Of a DNA stretch of 64,000 nucleotides, positions 9,741-17,361 are shown piece after piece (the first letter of the stretch is position 1; each line of letters starts with the position of its first letter). Both the position numbers and the translations under genes were made by a program. The stretch lies in contig JAKIHM010000002.1 in NCBI GenBank assembly GCA_021608145.1, positions 1-64,000 of the forward strand, in the 5' to 3' direction. The notes under the pieces are model-generated. The model was not told where the DNA came from and made no database searches. It saw nothing but the letters and a program-made list of their open reading frames with translations. The DNA is from Thermovorax subterraneus. Lineage in GTDB: Bacteria; Bacillota; Thermosediminibacteria; Thermosediminibacterales; Thermosediminibacteraceae.

Positions 9741-9791
9741 AAAAACCCTCCCTAGTAAAAAAGAAAAGCACTTTTACCCGGAAGGGTGATT
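9741..9791. repeat. imperfect 16-bp inverted repeat between convergent glpX and prsA
   Basis: ACCCTCCCTAGTAAAA (9745-9760) matches the inverse of TTTTACCCGGAAGGGT (9773-9788) at 13 of 16 positions. It could fold in transcripts from either gene, but it lacks a U-tract. Its left half closely resembles 7137-7162 upstream of the IS110 relic, so it may be a solo element end rather than a native terminator. Confidence 0.45.
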
Positions 9792-9796
9792 TATTG

Positions 9797-10675
9797 TTAA
9801 TCTGTCAAATAATTTTCTACTTTATATTGTTCGTAAAGCCCTTGCATCCATGTATCGTATTGTTCCTGAACCTTTTGGTTTAAAAGGATCTCCTTTATCT
9901 TTTCCCTGCTTTCATCAAAATTGGCTTGTTTCGCTTCTTTTATTTCTTCGACCTTTATGATATGATAACCATACTGCGTCTTCACAGGAGAACTGAATTC
10001 ACCCTCTTTAAGTGAAAATGCCACATCTTCAAATTCCTTTACCATTTCGCCCCTTTTAAAAAACCCCAGGTCTCCACCTTGATTTTTTGTCGTTTCATCT
10101 TCTGAGTATTCACTTGCTAGTTTAGAAAAATCTTCTCCGCTATTCAATCTTTTATAGATTTCATTGGCAGTTTTTTCGTCATCTACTAATATATGTCTTG
10201 CTCTTATTTCTTTTTCCTGCGAAAAGTATTCTTTATTTTCTTCAAAATACTCCTTTAACTCTTCTTCTGAAATCTTTATTTTAGGTTCAAGAAGTTTCTT
10301 TACTTTTATTTGCATCGCTATATCTTTTTTATAATCTTCCAGTGAATAACCACTCAATTGTAAATTCTTAATAAATGCTTCTTTACCACCATAGTATTCA
10401 TAGACTTTCTCAAGTTCTCTCTCTATGTCTTCGTCGGAGACTTTTATATTCTGCTTCTTTGCCTCTAAATCTATGATTTTTTGCGCTATCAAATATTCAA
10501 GTGCTTGTTTTCCTATTGATTTTACCATTACATCATAAAGCTGATCCTTGCTTATCCTTTCATCACCTACTTTCGCCACGATTTCCTTTCCAGAATTGTT
10601 ATTGTTGCATCCTGCAAGAGTAACTAATAAAAAAACCGCCATAATTATCAAGATAACCGGCCTTATTTTTGTCAT
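9797..10675 (-). CDS. prsA: PrsA-like peptidyl-prolyl isomerase lipoprotein
   Basis: This is an extracytoplasmic foldase anchored to the membrane. The signal peptide ends in the lipobox LAGC around residue 23. A SurA-N-like chaperone region follows, and then a parvulin rotamase domain at about residues 155-250 ([54 protein letters not shown]). Length of 292 residues is typical of PrsA. It follows the AEC transporter gene by 22 bp on the same strand. Confidence 0.9.
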   Translation of the reverse strand: MTKIRPVILIIMAVFLLVTLAGCNNNNSGKEIVAKVGDERISKDQLYDVMVKSIGKQALEYLIAQKIIDLEAKKQNIKVSDEDIERELEKVYEYYGGKEAFIKNLQLSGYSLEDYKKDIAMQIKVKKLLEPKIKISEEELKEYFEENKEYFSQEKEIRARHILVDDEKTANEIYKRLNSGEDFSKLASEYSEDETTKNQGGDLGFFKRGEMVKEFEDVAFSLKEGEFSSPVKTQYGYHIIKVEEIKEAKQANFDESREKIKEILLNQKVQEQYDTWMQGLYEQYKVENYLTD

Positions 10676-10697
10676 AATAAAAAATCACTCCCATTTT

Positions 10698-11648
10698 TCA
10701 TATTTTTTCTACCAAAATCATTAAAATCGGCATCATCACGATGCTAAACAATGTGGTATAAGATATTACATTCACCGCAAATTCATAATCTGCTCCGTAA
10801 ACCCTAGCAAGAATAGAAGTATTTACCATTACAGGCATAGCAGACATAATTATAAAGACATCTCTCATCAATTTGGGAATTTTTATTAAAATACTTAACG
10901 CAACTACCAACAAGGGCGCAAAGAAAAATCTGCCTAAAAAAACCAGTAAAGTCTCACAATTAAACTCAAACTTTTCCCTCCCCATAAGATACATTACTGT
11001 GCCAACATAAAAAAGAGAAAGCGGAGTAGTTAAGTCTCCAATCATTTTAAAACTTTTAAAGATAAAGTTTGGTGGACTTACATCAAAGATTACTAAAATC
11101 AATCCGGAGATAAAACCCAAAACTGGGGGGTTTAATATCCTCTTCAAAGTGGTCAAACTAAAAAAAGATTCCCCACTTTCCTTAGAAACGTCTTTTGCTA
11201 TGCCATAAGCTCCAAGAGTCCACCATAAAAAAGTGCTTGGAATATAATAAATAAGAGAGTAAGGTATCGCCTCCTCACCAAACAAAGCTTGAGACAAAGG
11301 AAGACCGACAAAAATTGAATTAGAAAACGTAAACGTAGCAGCAAATACGCCTCTTTTGCTCCTTTCCACTTTAAATAGCACTGCGAATGCATAAGCTATA
11401 ACGTACAATAGAATAATTGAAAAAAAAGGTATCATTAATCCCCTCGCATAATTTAGAAGCTCCTCTTTTGTTAAAGTAGAAATTATATTTACCACTAGAT
11501 TTAGCGGAAAGGACACATAAAGCACTATCTTAACAAATAAATCCGCCGCCCTTTCATCAAACCATCTTATCTTTGCAAGATAATATCCTACTGCTAAAAT
11601 CAAAAATACAACTAAAACTCCCTGCAACGAAGAAAGAAAGGTTTGCAT
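10698..11648 (-). CDS. AEC-family (auxin efflux carrier-like) transporter
   Basis: About 316 residues with roughly ten hydrophobic segments (for example GVLVVFLILAVGYYLA and DVFIIMSAMPVMVNTSILA) fit the AEC/membrane-transport PF03547 family of bacterial organic-acid or unknown-substrate exporters. The start at 11648 has GAGGAGG upstream with good spacing; the ATG at 11672 does not. It precedes prsA. Substrate cannot be inferred. Confidence 0.85.
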   Translation of the reverse strand: MQTFLSSLQGVLVVFLILAVGYYLAKIRWFDERAADLFVKIVLYVSFPLNLVVNIISTLTKEELLNYARGLMIPFFSIILLYVIAYAFAVLFKVERSKRGVFAATFTFSNSIFVGLPLSQALFGEEAIPYSLIYYIPSTFLWWTLGAYGIAKDVSKESGESFFSLTTLKRILNPPVLGFISGLILVIFDVSPPNFIFKSFKMIGDLTTPLSLFYVGTVMYLMGREKFEFNCETLLVFLGRFFFAPLLVVALSILIKIPKLMRDVFIIMSAMPVMVNTSILARVYGADYEFAVNVISYTTLFSIVMMPILMILVEKI

Positions 11649-11729
11649 CTTGACCTCCTCGATTTGAGTCATGTATTTTTACGCCTCTTTTTATATTAAC
11701 ATGAAACACAAAAAAATGCAGCATTTAAT

Positions 11730-11768
11730 AAAAAAAACCGTTTTCAGGGTTTAAAATCCCCAAAACGG
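11730..11768 (-). terminator. intrinsic terminator after metF
   Basis: Read on the minus strand, CCGTTTTGGGG and CCCTGAAAACGG form a GC-capped stem (11738-11768), followed by eight T (11730-11737). It lies 11 bp beyond the metF stop codon. Confidence 0.85.
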
Positions 11769-11779
11769 CCTAAAATTTA

Positions 11780-13339
11780 TTATTTTTTCTTCTTTTCAAC
11801 CCGCTCTATCCCTAGTTTTTTTGCAGAGTGGTCGCGGCCTAAATAGTAATTAAGCCAAGATGATGTCTGGAATAAATCCCAGTTTGGCGGCGGTATTATG
11901 TCGCCATCAAGCTCTTTTTCCTTTCCATAACGTTTCAGGCGTGCATAAGCGCGCACGTAGGCGCATTTTTTCTTGTTGGGATAAACCTCGCACCACCCCA
12001 TGTAGCTTCCGCCACACGCACCATTTCTCTGATTTTTCGGACACTGGGACATGGGGCAAACGTACGCCAGATCCATCAAGGCGCAGTCACCGCAATCGTG
12101 GCAATCGTACAGGCAAACTTTGGTCAGATGCTCAAAAGCATGGTAAGGCCTTTCTAGGCTGGTACCATCGACCCTTTTGGCTATTCCTCTCATCAGTCCC
12201 CATAGAGGTGCTCCCGGCTCCAACATTAACTTGTGGGTCAGAATCGAAAGGGGATATACGAATTCTACTTTGGCATCCAGCGGCCTATTTTTCCGATTAA
12301 CTGGCTCTGGCTTGTTGAGACCCGTTTTTTCATCCTTTTCGTAATAGTAAAACCCGCCTGGAATCGGAAAGTCAAACTCGTGTATGAAGTCCATCCAGTT
12401 TTTGCTCAATTCTTCTCCTTTTTCGATAATATATTCCACATCTTCGTATTTTACGTTGTGTCCTCCAATATGAACACCATCGTAACCCATGCCTTTCATA
12501 AAGGCATACATTTTGGCAGCCCTGTCCAGTCGGGCCTGCCGTCCTTTATCAGGGGACTGGGCTTCCTCTTCGAGCTTGGCCAACAATTTATCAGTAACCA
12601 CACAGCCCGGAATCTTATTTTTATTCATTATTCTGGCCGTAGCGAGGGGTAAAACGTAGATATTTCCAACTACTGGAATATCCCACCCCTGCTGGCGTAT
12701 AAACTGAATTACTTCGTGAAACTTTCTCGCATCATACCCCAGCTGAGTGACAATAAACTGCGCTCCAGCTTTTACTTTCTTTTTTAACTTATAATATTGG
12801 ACCACCTGCTCCGCTTCGGTGGCCTTGAATGGAGACACCACTGCTCCCGCAAAGAAATCGCTGGGCTGATGCTTAACTGTTCCTTTAGTTCCTTTATATT
12901 CAAGTCCTCGGTTCATCTTAGAAATTAAGTCAAGAACGTGAATTGGGTCCACGTCAAATACGGGTCTTGGCCTCCCCGCATAACCCGATACCGGATAATC
13001 GCCTGTCATGACGAGTAGATTTCTGACGCCCGCCCTGTCCAATGCATAAAGCTGACTTTCTATCTGACTGCGGTTTCGGTCCTTGCACGTAAAATGTACC
13101 AGCGGCTCAATACCCTTTTTAAGCACCTCTACTGCTAGATAGTCAGGCAACATGGCTGGATTGCCGCCCGGATTATCGGTCAACGTTAAGGCATGGACTT
13201 TGCCCCCTTTTGCCGCTGCTTCCGCGGCCTCAAGAGCTTCTTCTATTGACTTTTCCCGCGCTCCTCTTCCGGGCACCAATTCCCATGTCACAGAAAATAA
13301 GTTCTTGTCAAGAAGCGACTCTTTGAAGCGATTCTCCAC
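11780..13339 (-). CDS. methylenetetrahydrofolate reductase with fused cysteine-rich MetV-like C-terminal domain
   Basis: The N-terminal part (about residues 1-330) has the MetF TIM-barrel pattern: TWELVPGRG near the start, HALTLTDNPGG, VRNLLVMTGDYP, and QFIVTQLGYDARKFHEVIQ. The C-terminal part (about 390-490) is rich in cysteine: CLYDCHDCGDCALMDLAYVC, then CPMSQCPKNQRNGACGGSYMGWCEV. That fits the MTHFR C-terminal domain (PF12225), known as separate MetV in acetogens. The GTG at 13339 has AAAGGAG eight bases upstream and is preferred. It stands alone, with no Wood-Ljungdahl genes adjacent. It reduces methylene- to methyl-tetrahydrofolate; the electron donor is unknown. Confidence 0.88.
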   Translation of the reverse strand: MENRFKESLLDKNLFSVTWELVPGRGAREKSIEEALEAAEAAAKGGKVHALTLTDNPGGNPAMLPDYLAVEVLKKGIEPLVHFTCKDRNRSQIESQLYALDRAGVRNLLVMTGDYPVSGYAGRPRPVFDVDPIHVLDLISKMNRGLEYKGTKGTVKHQPSDFFAGAVVSPFKATEAEQVVQYYKLKKKVKAGAQFIVTQLGYDARKFHEVIQFIRQQGWDIPVVGNIYVLPLATARIMNKNKIPGCVVTDKLLAKLEEEAQSPDKGRQARLDRAAKMYAFMKGMGYDGVHIGGHNVKYEDVEYIIEKGEELSKNWMDFIHEFDFPIPGGFYYYEKDEKTGLNKPEPVNRKNRPLDAKVEFVYPLSILTHKLMLEPGAPLWGLMRGIAKRVDGTSLERPYHAFEHLTKVCLYDCHDCGDCALMDLAYVCPMSQCPKNQRNGACGGSYMGWCEVYPNKKKCAYVRAYARLKRYGKEKELDGDIIPPPNWDLFQTSSWLNYYLGRDHSAKKLGIERVEKKKK

Positions 13340-13492
13340 TTGACTCACTCCTTTCTCTAAAAACCTCATCTCACCAATGAAAGATGTGAATAATTGTATA
13401 TAACTGTCTAATTAAATTATATCAACATTTAATATATTCTACAATAAGCAATATTTCACAAGTATTCTCATATTATAGTCAATAAATAGCTT

Positions 13493-13846
13493 TTAAAAGG
13501 CATTTTTTATATGTGTAAGTTCCTCTAAAGCTCCATTGGCCATTTTAATTTCTATAACATCAAACCTCAAATTACATACGAACTCATCATATTCATTTAA
13601 AAAACTTAGTGATACTGACCTTATTTTCCTTTGTTTTTTTATATCAACAGCTTCTATACCCCTTCCGAAAACGTCAGAAGTCCTGGTTTTGACTTCGATA
13701 AAAACCAGCGTATTATTTTCTTTTGCTATTATGTCTATTTCCCCGTATCTTGTTCGATAATTGACCTTTACAATTTCGTAGTTATTTGCTTTTAAATAAT
13801 CAACGGCATATTTTTCTCCAACATCACCCCGCTTTTTACGTTCCAA
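13493..13846 (-). CDS. YraN/UPF0102 family protein
   Basis: 117 residues with the Holliday-resolvase-like nuclease fold motif GEIDIIA followed by VFIEVKTRT, the E-x-D...E-V-K pattern of the family. Function is not established. The start is a TTG at 13846, which overlaps the end of rnhB by 11 bp, so the two are probably translationally coupled. It ends the rimM-trmD-rplS-rbgA-rnhB-yraN run. Confidence 0.9.
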   Translation of the reverse strand: MERKKRGDVGEKYAVDYLKANNYEIVKVNYRTRYGEIDIIAKENNTLVFIEVKTRTSDVFGRGIEAVDIKKQRKIRSVSLSFLNEYDEFVCNLRFDVIEIKMANGALEELTHIKNAF

Positions 13847-14483
13847 TGAAATCCCAGCCTTTTACAGAAAAACTCCTTCTGTGTACCGGCGAAAGGCCGT
13901 ATTTCTTGATGGATTCGACATGCTTTTTAGTGCAGTACCCTTTGTTGTTCCAAAAGTCATAGTATGGATATAATTTATGGTAATCTCTCATTATCCTATC
14001 TCTTTCTACCTTTGCCACAATTGAAGCTGCAGCTATCGAAGCACACAGCCTATCTCCTTGCACGACTTTTTCTTGCGGCAACTCGATTCCCGGAATTACC
14101 AGCGCATCCACCAACACATAATCAGGCTTAACAGGGAGACCTTCCACCGCATTTTTCATAGCAAGCAAAGTCGCATTTAAAATATTGTACCTATCTATGT
14201 ATTTTTCGTCTACCACCGAATAGTTAACCGCCACGGCCTTTTGTTTTATTTCCTCGTAGACTTTTTCCCGCTTGCCTTCGGAAAGGAGCTTCGAATCTTT
14301 AAGATGCATTATAAAAACGTTTAGAGGGAGAATGACGGCGGCAGCCACCACAGGTCCGGCCAAAGGTCCCCTTCCGGCTTCATCCACTCCTGCGATGTAG
14401 CGGTAGCCTTTTTCAGCAAGCATCCTCTCCCGAGCAAAGAGTTCGTATATCCTCTTTTTTTCTTCCTCCAAGTTAATTTTCAT
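13836..14483 (-). CDS. rnhB: ribonuclease HII
   Basis: RNase HII removes ribonucleotides embedded in DNA. The active-site signature YIAGVDEAGRGPLAGPVVAAA is at about residues 27-47, and further acidic residues are in YVLVDAL and in the segment after DRLCASIAAASIVAKVERD. Length 215 is normal. It begins one base after the rbgA stop, with GGGGGATATAA as ribosome site. Confidence 0.96.
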   Translation of the reverse strand: MKINLEEEKKRIYELFARERMLAEKGYRYIAGVDEAGRGPLAGPVVAAAVILPLNVFIMHLKDSKLLSEGKREKVYEEIKQKAVAVNYSVVDEKYIDRYNILNATLLAMKNAVEGLPVKPDYVLVDALVIPGIELPQEKVVQGDRLCASIAAASIVAKVERDRIMRDYHKLYPYYDFWNNKGYCTKKHVESIKKYGLSPVHRRSFSVKGWDFIGT

Positions 14484-15350
14484 TTAAATTATATCCCCCT
14501 TTTGCATTCTTTCATTTTCAAAAATCAGGTCTTCGTCTTCAGCCGGCTTTTCCAGAGAAATCCTTCCTATTTTCCCGTCCTGGAATTCTTTTAAGAGAGT
14601 TTTCGCCGCTCTCAGAGTATCAGGCCTGCCGCCCGAAATTACATGCCCTCTGTTTTTTGCAATTTGCTCCAAAACGGCAATTGGGCTTTGCTGAATCTCT
14701 ATTTTGTAACGGGACGACAGTTTTTCGGGATGGTTTTTTACTAAAAACTCAACTAGTTTAAGACTTACTCTTTCCACATCCAACAGTTCTTCCTTAATAC
14801 ACCCTAAAAAAGCAAGTTTCAGTCCTACCGATTCTTGTTCTATCTTAGGCCACAAAATTCCCGGCGTATCCAAAAGCTCGAGTTTATCTGTGGCCTTGAG
14901 CCACATTTTCCCCCGGGTTATCCCGGGCTTATTTCCTGTCTTTGCCGCCTTTTTCCCGACAATTTGGTTGATGAACGAAGACTTGCCGACATTCGGCACT
15001 CCAACTACTATACCCCTCAAAGGCCTTTTTACCTTTTTTGAAAAATCCTGAATCATTTCGTCCAGTTCCTTGAAACCTACTTTGTTCCGGGAGTTTACGC
15101 TAACCGAAACCAGGCCTTTCTCAGCAAAATAAATTCCCCACAAATCTGTGATCTTTTCTTCAGCCAAATCTGCCTTGTTCATTATCAAAATCAACTTTTT
15201 TGAGCCTATCAGTTCGAAAATATCTGGTATATGGGTGCTTTTAGGTGCCCTTGCATCTACAATCTCCAGCACCAAATCTACCAACTTCAAATTTTCCTTA
15301 ATCATCCGCCGCGTTTTCGCCATGTGACCCGGATACCAATGAATTTGCAC
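14484..15350 (-). CDS. rbgA: ribosome biogenesis GTPase RbgA (YlqF)
   Basis: RbgA is needed for late 50S subunit assembly. It shows the circularly permuted GTPase order: G4 (NKADLAEE, about residue 60) comes before G1 (GVPNVGKSSFINQI, about 120) and G3 (DTPGILWP, about 165). The N terminus IHWYPGHMAKTRRMI is typical. A GTG at 15350 is favoured because AAGGTG lies five bases upstream; the TTG at 15353 is too close. It lies between rplS and rnhB, the usual Firmicute order. Confidence 0.95.
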   Translation of the reverse strand: MQIHWYPGHMAKTRRMIKENLKLVDLVLEIVDARAPKSTHIPDIFELIGSKKLILIMNKADLAEEKITDLWGIYFAEKGLVSVSVNSRNKVGFKELDEMIQDFSKKVKRPLRGIVVGVPNVGKSSFINQIVGKKAAKTGNKPGITRGKMWLKATDKLELLDTPGILWPKIEQESVGLKLAFLGCIKEELLDVERVSLKLVEFLVKNHPEKLSSRYKIEIQQSPIAVLEQIAKNRGHVISGGRPDTLRAAKTLLKEFQDGKIGRISLEKPAEDEDLIFENERMQKGDII

Positions 15351-15392
15351 CAAATCACCTTCCCCGTAAAATTAATAAAAGGGACTGGTCTC

Positions 15393-15737
15393 TCAGTCCC
15401 TCTCCTTGATTCTTGCCGCTTTTCCTTTCAAATTCCTCAAGTAATAAAGTTTTGCCCTTCTTACTTTTCCCCTTTGCACTACCTCAATCTTCTCTATCCG
15501 GGGCGAATGGAGCGGAAATATTCTCTCTACGCCTACTCCATAGGAAACTTTCCTTACAGTAAAGGTTTCCCTCAATCCTCCGCCTTTCCGTGCAATGACC
15601 ACGCCTTCAAAAACCTGAATTCTCTCCCTGTTTCCTTCTACTACTTTGGTGTATACCTTCACGGTATCGCCCGGTCTGAATTCGGGTATGTCCTTTCTCA
15701 TCTGCTCTTCTTCTACTGCCCGAAGCAAGTCCGACAT
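15393..15737 (-). CDS. rplS: 50S ribosomal protein L19
   Basis: 114 residues with the L19 signatures [20 protein letters not shown] and [25 protein letters not shown]19 sits at the 30S-50S interface. GGAGGG precedes the ATG at 15737. It follows trmD as in most bacteria. Confidence 0.98.
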   Translation of the reverse strand: MSDLLRAVEEEQMRKDIPEFRPGDTVKVYTKVVEGNRERIQVFEGVVIARKGGGLRETFTVRKVSYGVGVERIFPLHSPRIEKIEVVQRGKVRRAKLYYLRNLKGKAARIKERD

Positions 15738-15788
15738 GTTCTCCCTCCTTTCTTACATATATGCCAGACCTAATTATAGCACAACCCA

Positions 15789-16532
15789 TTAATCTTGACA
15801 ACCGAATCCCATCTCTTCAAGCAAACTCTTATCCTCTTGTGTGAGTTTCAATTTCTTAAAGAGGTCTGGTCTTTTTTCCAAAGTTCTCCGCAATGCTTCC
15901 TTTCGCCTGAACCTCTCTATTTCCCGGTGGTTTCCGGAAAGCAAAACCTCAGGAACCCTAAGTCCCCTGTAAACCTCAGGCCTGGTGTAGTGTGGGTATT
16001 CCAGAAGACCGCTGCTGAAAGATTCTTCTTTCAACGATTCATTACTTCCTAGTACCCCCGGGACCAATCTAGACGTAGCATCCACTATTGCAAGCGCCGG
16101 AATTTCCCCGCCGGTCAAAACAAAATCTCCCAGGGATATTTCGTCGGTTATTATCGTCTTTACCCTTTCATCTACTCCTTCGTAATGGCCGCATATGAGT
16201 ATTATGTGCTCCTGCTCTGCCAGTTCTCTTGCCATATCCTGGTTGAAGACGGAACCTTGAGGTGAAAGAAGTATAATCTTTCTTTTTTCAGCGTTAACGG
16301 TGCGGGATGCATATTCCACTGCTTCAAAGATTGGTTCCGGCTTCATGACCATTCCAGCGCCCCCGCCGTAAGGGTAATCATCAACTTTCCTGTGCTTATC
16401 TTTCGAAAAATCTCTTATATTCAGGAGTTCTATCCGGACGAGTCCCTTTTCCCTGGCTCTTTTCAATATGCTAACGTCCATAGGCCCCGAAAAAAATTCT
16501 GGGAAAAGGGTCAATATGTGAAATACCAGCAC
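15789..16532 (-). CDS. trmD: tRNA (guanine-N1-)-methyltransferase TrmD
   Basis: TrmD methylates G37 of tRNA and prevents frameshifting. The trefoil-knot SAM site is visible in [21 protein letters not shown] and [20 protein letters not shown]. Length 247 is standard. The GTG start shares one base with the rimM stop (TAGTG), and GGAGGG lies upstream within rimM, so the two are coupled. Confidence 0.97.
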   Translation of the reverse strand: MLVFHILTLFPEFFSGPMDVSILKRAREKGLVRIELLNIRDFSKDKHRKVDDYPYGGGAGMVMKPEPIFEAVEYASRTVNAEKRKIILLSPQGSVFNQDMARELAEQEHIILICGHYEGVDERVKTIITDEISLGDFVLTGGEIPALAIVDATSRLVPGVLGSNESLKEESFSSGLLEYPHYTRPEVYRGLRVPEVLLSGNHREIERFRRKEALRRTLEKRPDLFKKLKLTQEDKSLLEEMGFGCQD

Positions 16533-17044
16533 TAAAGCATTCCCTCCATAAGTTTGACTGTCATTTTCTTATTTTCAAGGTCTATACTTTTTACTACCTC
16601 CCTTATGGCGGGTATCAATAATTCTCTGCCGCTTTGGAGTTCCACCACGTAAACATCGTTGGCGCCCGTTTTTATTACATCTTTAATACATCCAAGCAGA
16701 ATCCCGTCTTCCTCATTATATACCTCCATGCCTATTATGTCGCAAATAAAATAATGTCCTTTTGGCAGCTTTACCGCGTCTTTTCGATGGACCATGATGT
16801 ATCTATTCCTGAAACTTTCAGCAGAATCCACCGTATCAATCCCCTGCAGTTTTAACACTACAAACCTCTTTTTTAAAAAAATCACCGATTCAATGTCGTA
16901 TGCTTTTAAAGCACCGTCTTCTTCAACGAAAATCGACTTTAACTTTTGATACCGGGTTATATCGTCGGTCAAAGGTTCAATTTTCACTTGGCCTTTAACT
17001 CCCCAAGGGCAAAGCACCTTCCCTATAGTTATATATTCCCTCAA
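16532..17044 (-). CDS. rimM: 16S rRNA processing protein RimM
   Basis: RimM assists 30S head assembly by binding S19. The N-terminal barrel begins [19 protein letters not shown], and a PRC-barrel follows with [16 protein letters not shown] and [18 protein letters not shown]. The only reasonable start is TTG at 17044: an in-frame TGA lies five codons upstream, and no good Shine-Dalgarno is present before it. The leader is the end of the TnpB element, so the native ribosome site may have been lost. Confidence 0.94.
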   Translation of the reverse strand: MREYITIGKVLCPWGVKGQVKIEPLTDDITRYQKLKSIFVEEDGALKAYDIESVIFLKKRFVVLKLQGIDTVDSAESFRNRYIMVHRKDAVKLPKGHYFICDIIGMEVYNEEDGILLGCIKDVIKTGANDVYVVELQSGRELLIPAIREVVKSIDLENKKMTVKLMEGML

Positions 17045-17059
17045 GGGAAAGCCTGGTCA

Positions 17060-17361
17060 TCCAAACTGTGCAAAACTGCAACAGTTTAGACGGCTGGGGT
17101 ATTTTTTACCGCCTTTCAAGTTGCCCCTGCCCCAGCAGGCGGTATTTGGGACAACCATAGCCCCTGCCCCAAGAAGCAGGAACTCGCGCCCCTTACCCGG
17201 GTCTCCCCACTTGCCCCGAATGTAATACTCCCTTCAGGACAGAGATGTCTCTTAAGACTTTCTCAGGGGAGAGTGGCGTTACCACCGCTACCTTGAGAAC
17301 TCGCCAAAGTTTATAGCTTTCGCTATAGGCACCAAGACTTGTTCCATCTAGAGGTCTTGGT
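17060..17361 (-). ncRNA. candidate omega-RNA (TnpB guide RNA) overlapping the 3' end of tnpB
   Basis: On the minus strand a dense set of hairpins begins inside the tnpB frame and continues past its stop. They are an 8-bp stem ACCAAGAC/GTCTTGGT (17354-17361 with 17331-17338), TATAGC-GAAA-GCTATA with a GNRA tetraloop (17312-17327), and two stems CCTGC/GCAGG (17163-17180 and 17126-17139). A 7-bp TACCGCC/GGCGGTA (17107-17113 with 17138-17144) competes with the second CCTGC stem. Last is a 10-bp stem with one bulge around an AAAC loop (17063-17087). TnpB guide RNAs are known to derive from this position. The ends are not determined. Confidence 0.5.

Noticed and set aside
11860-12652. Plus-strand ORFs within metF
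   Set aside because: They are shadows of the cysteine-rich and barrel coding regions; the peptides look random.
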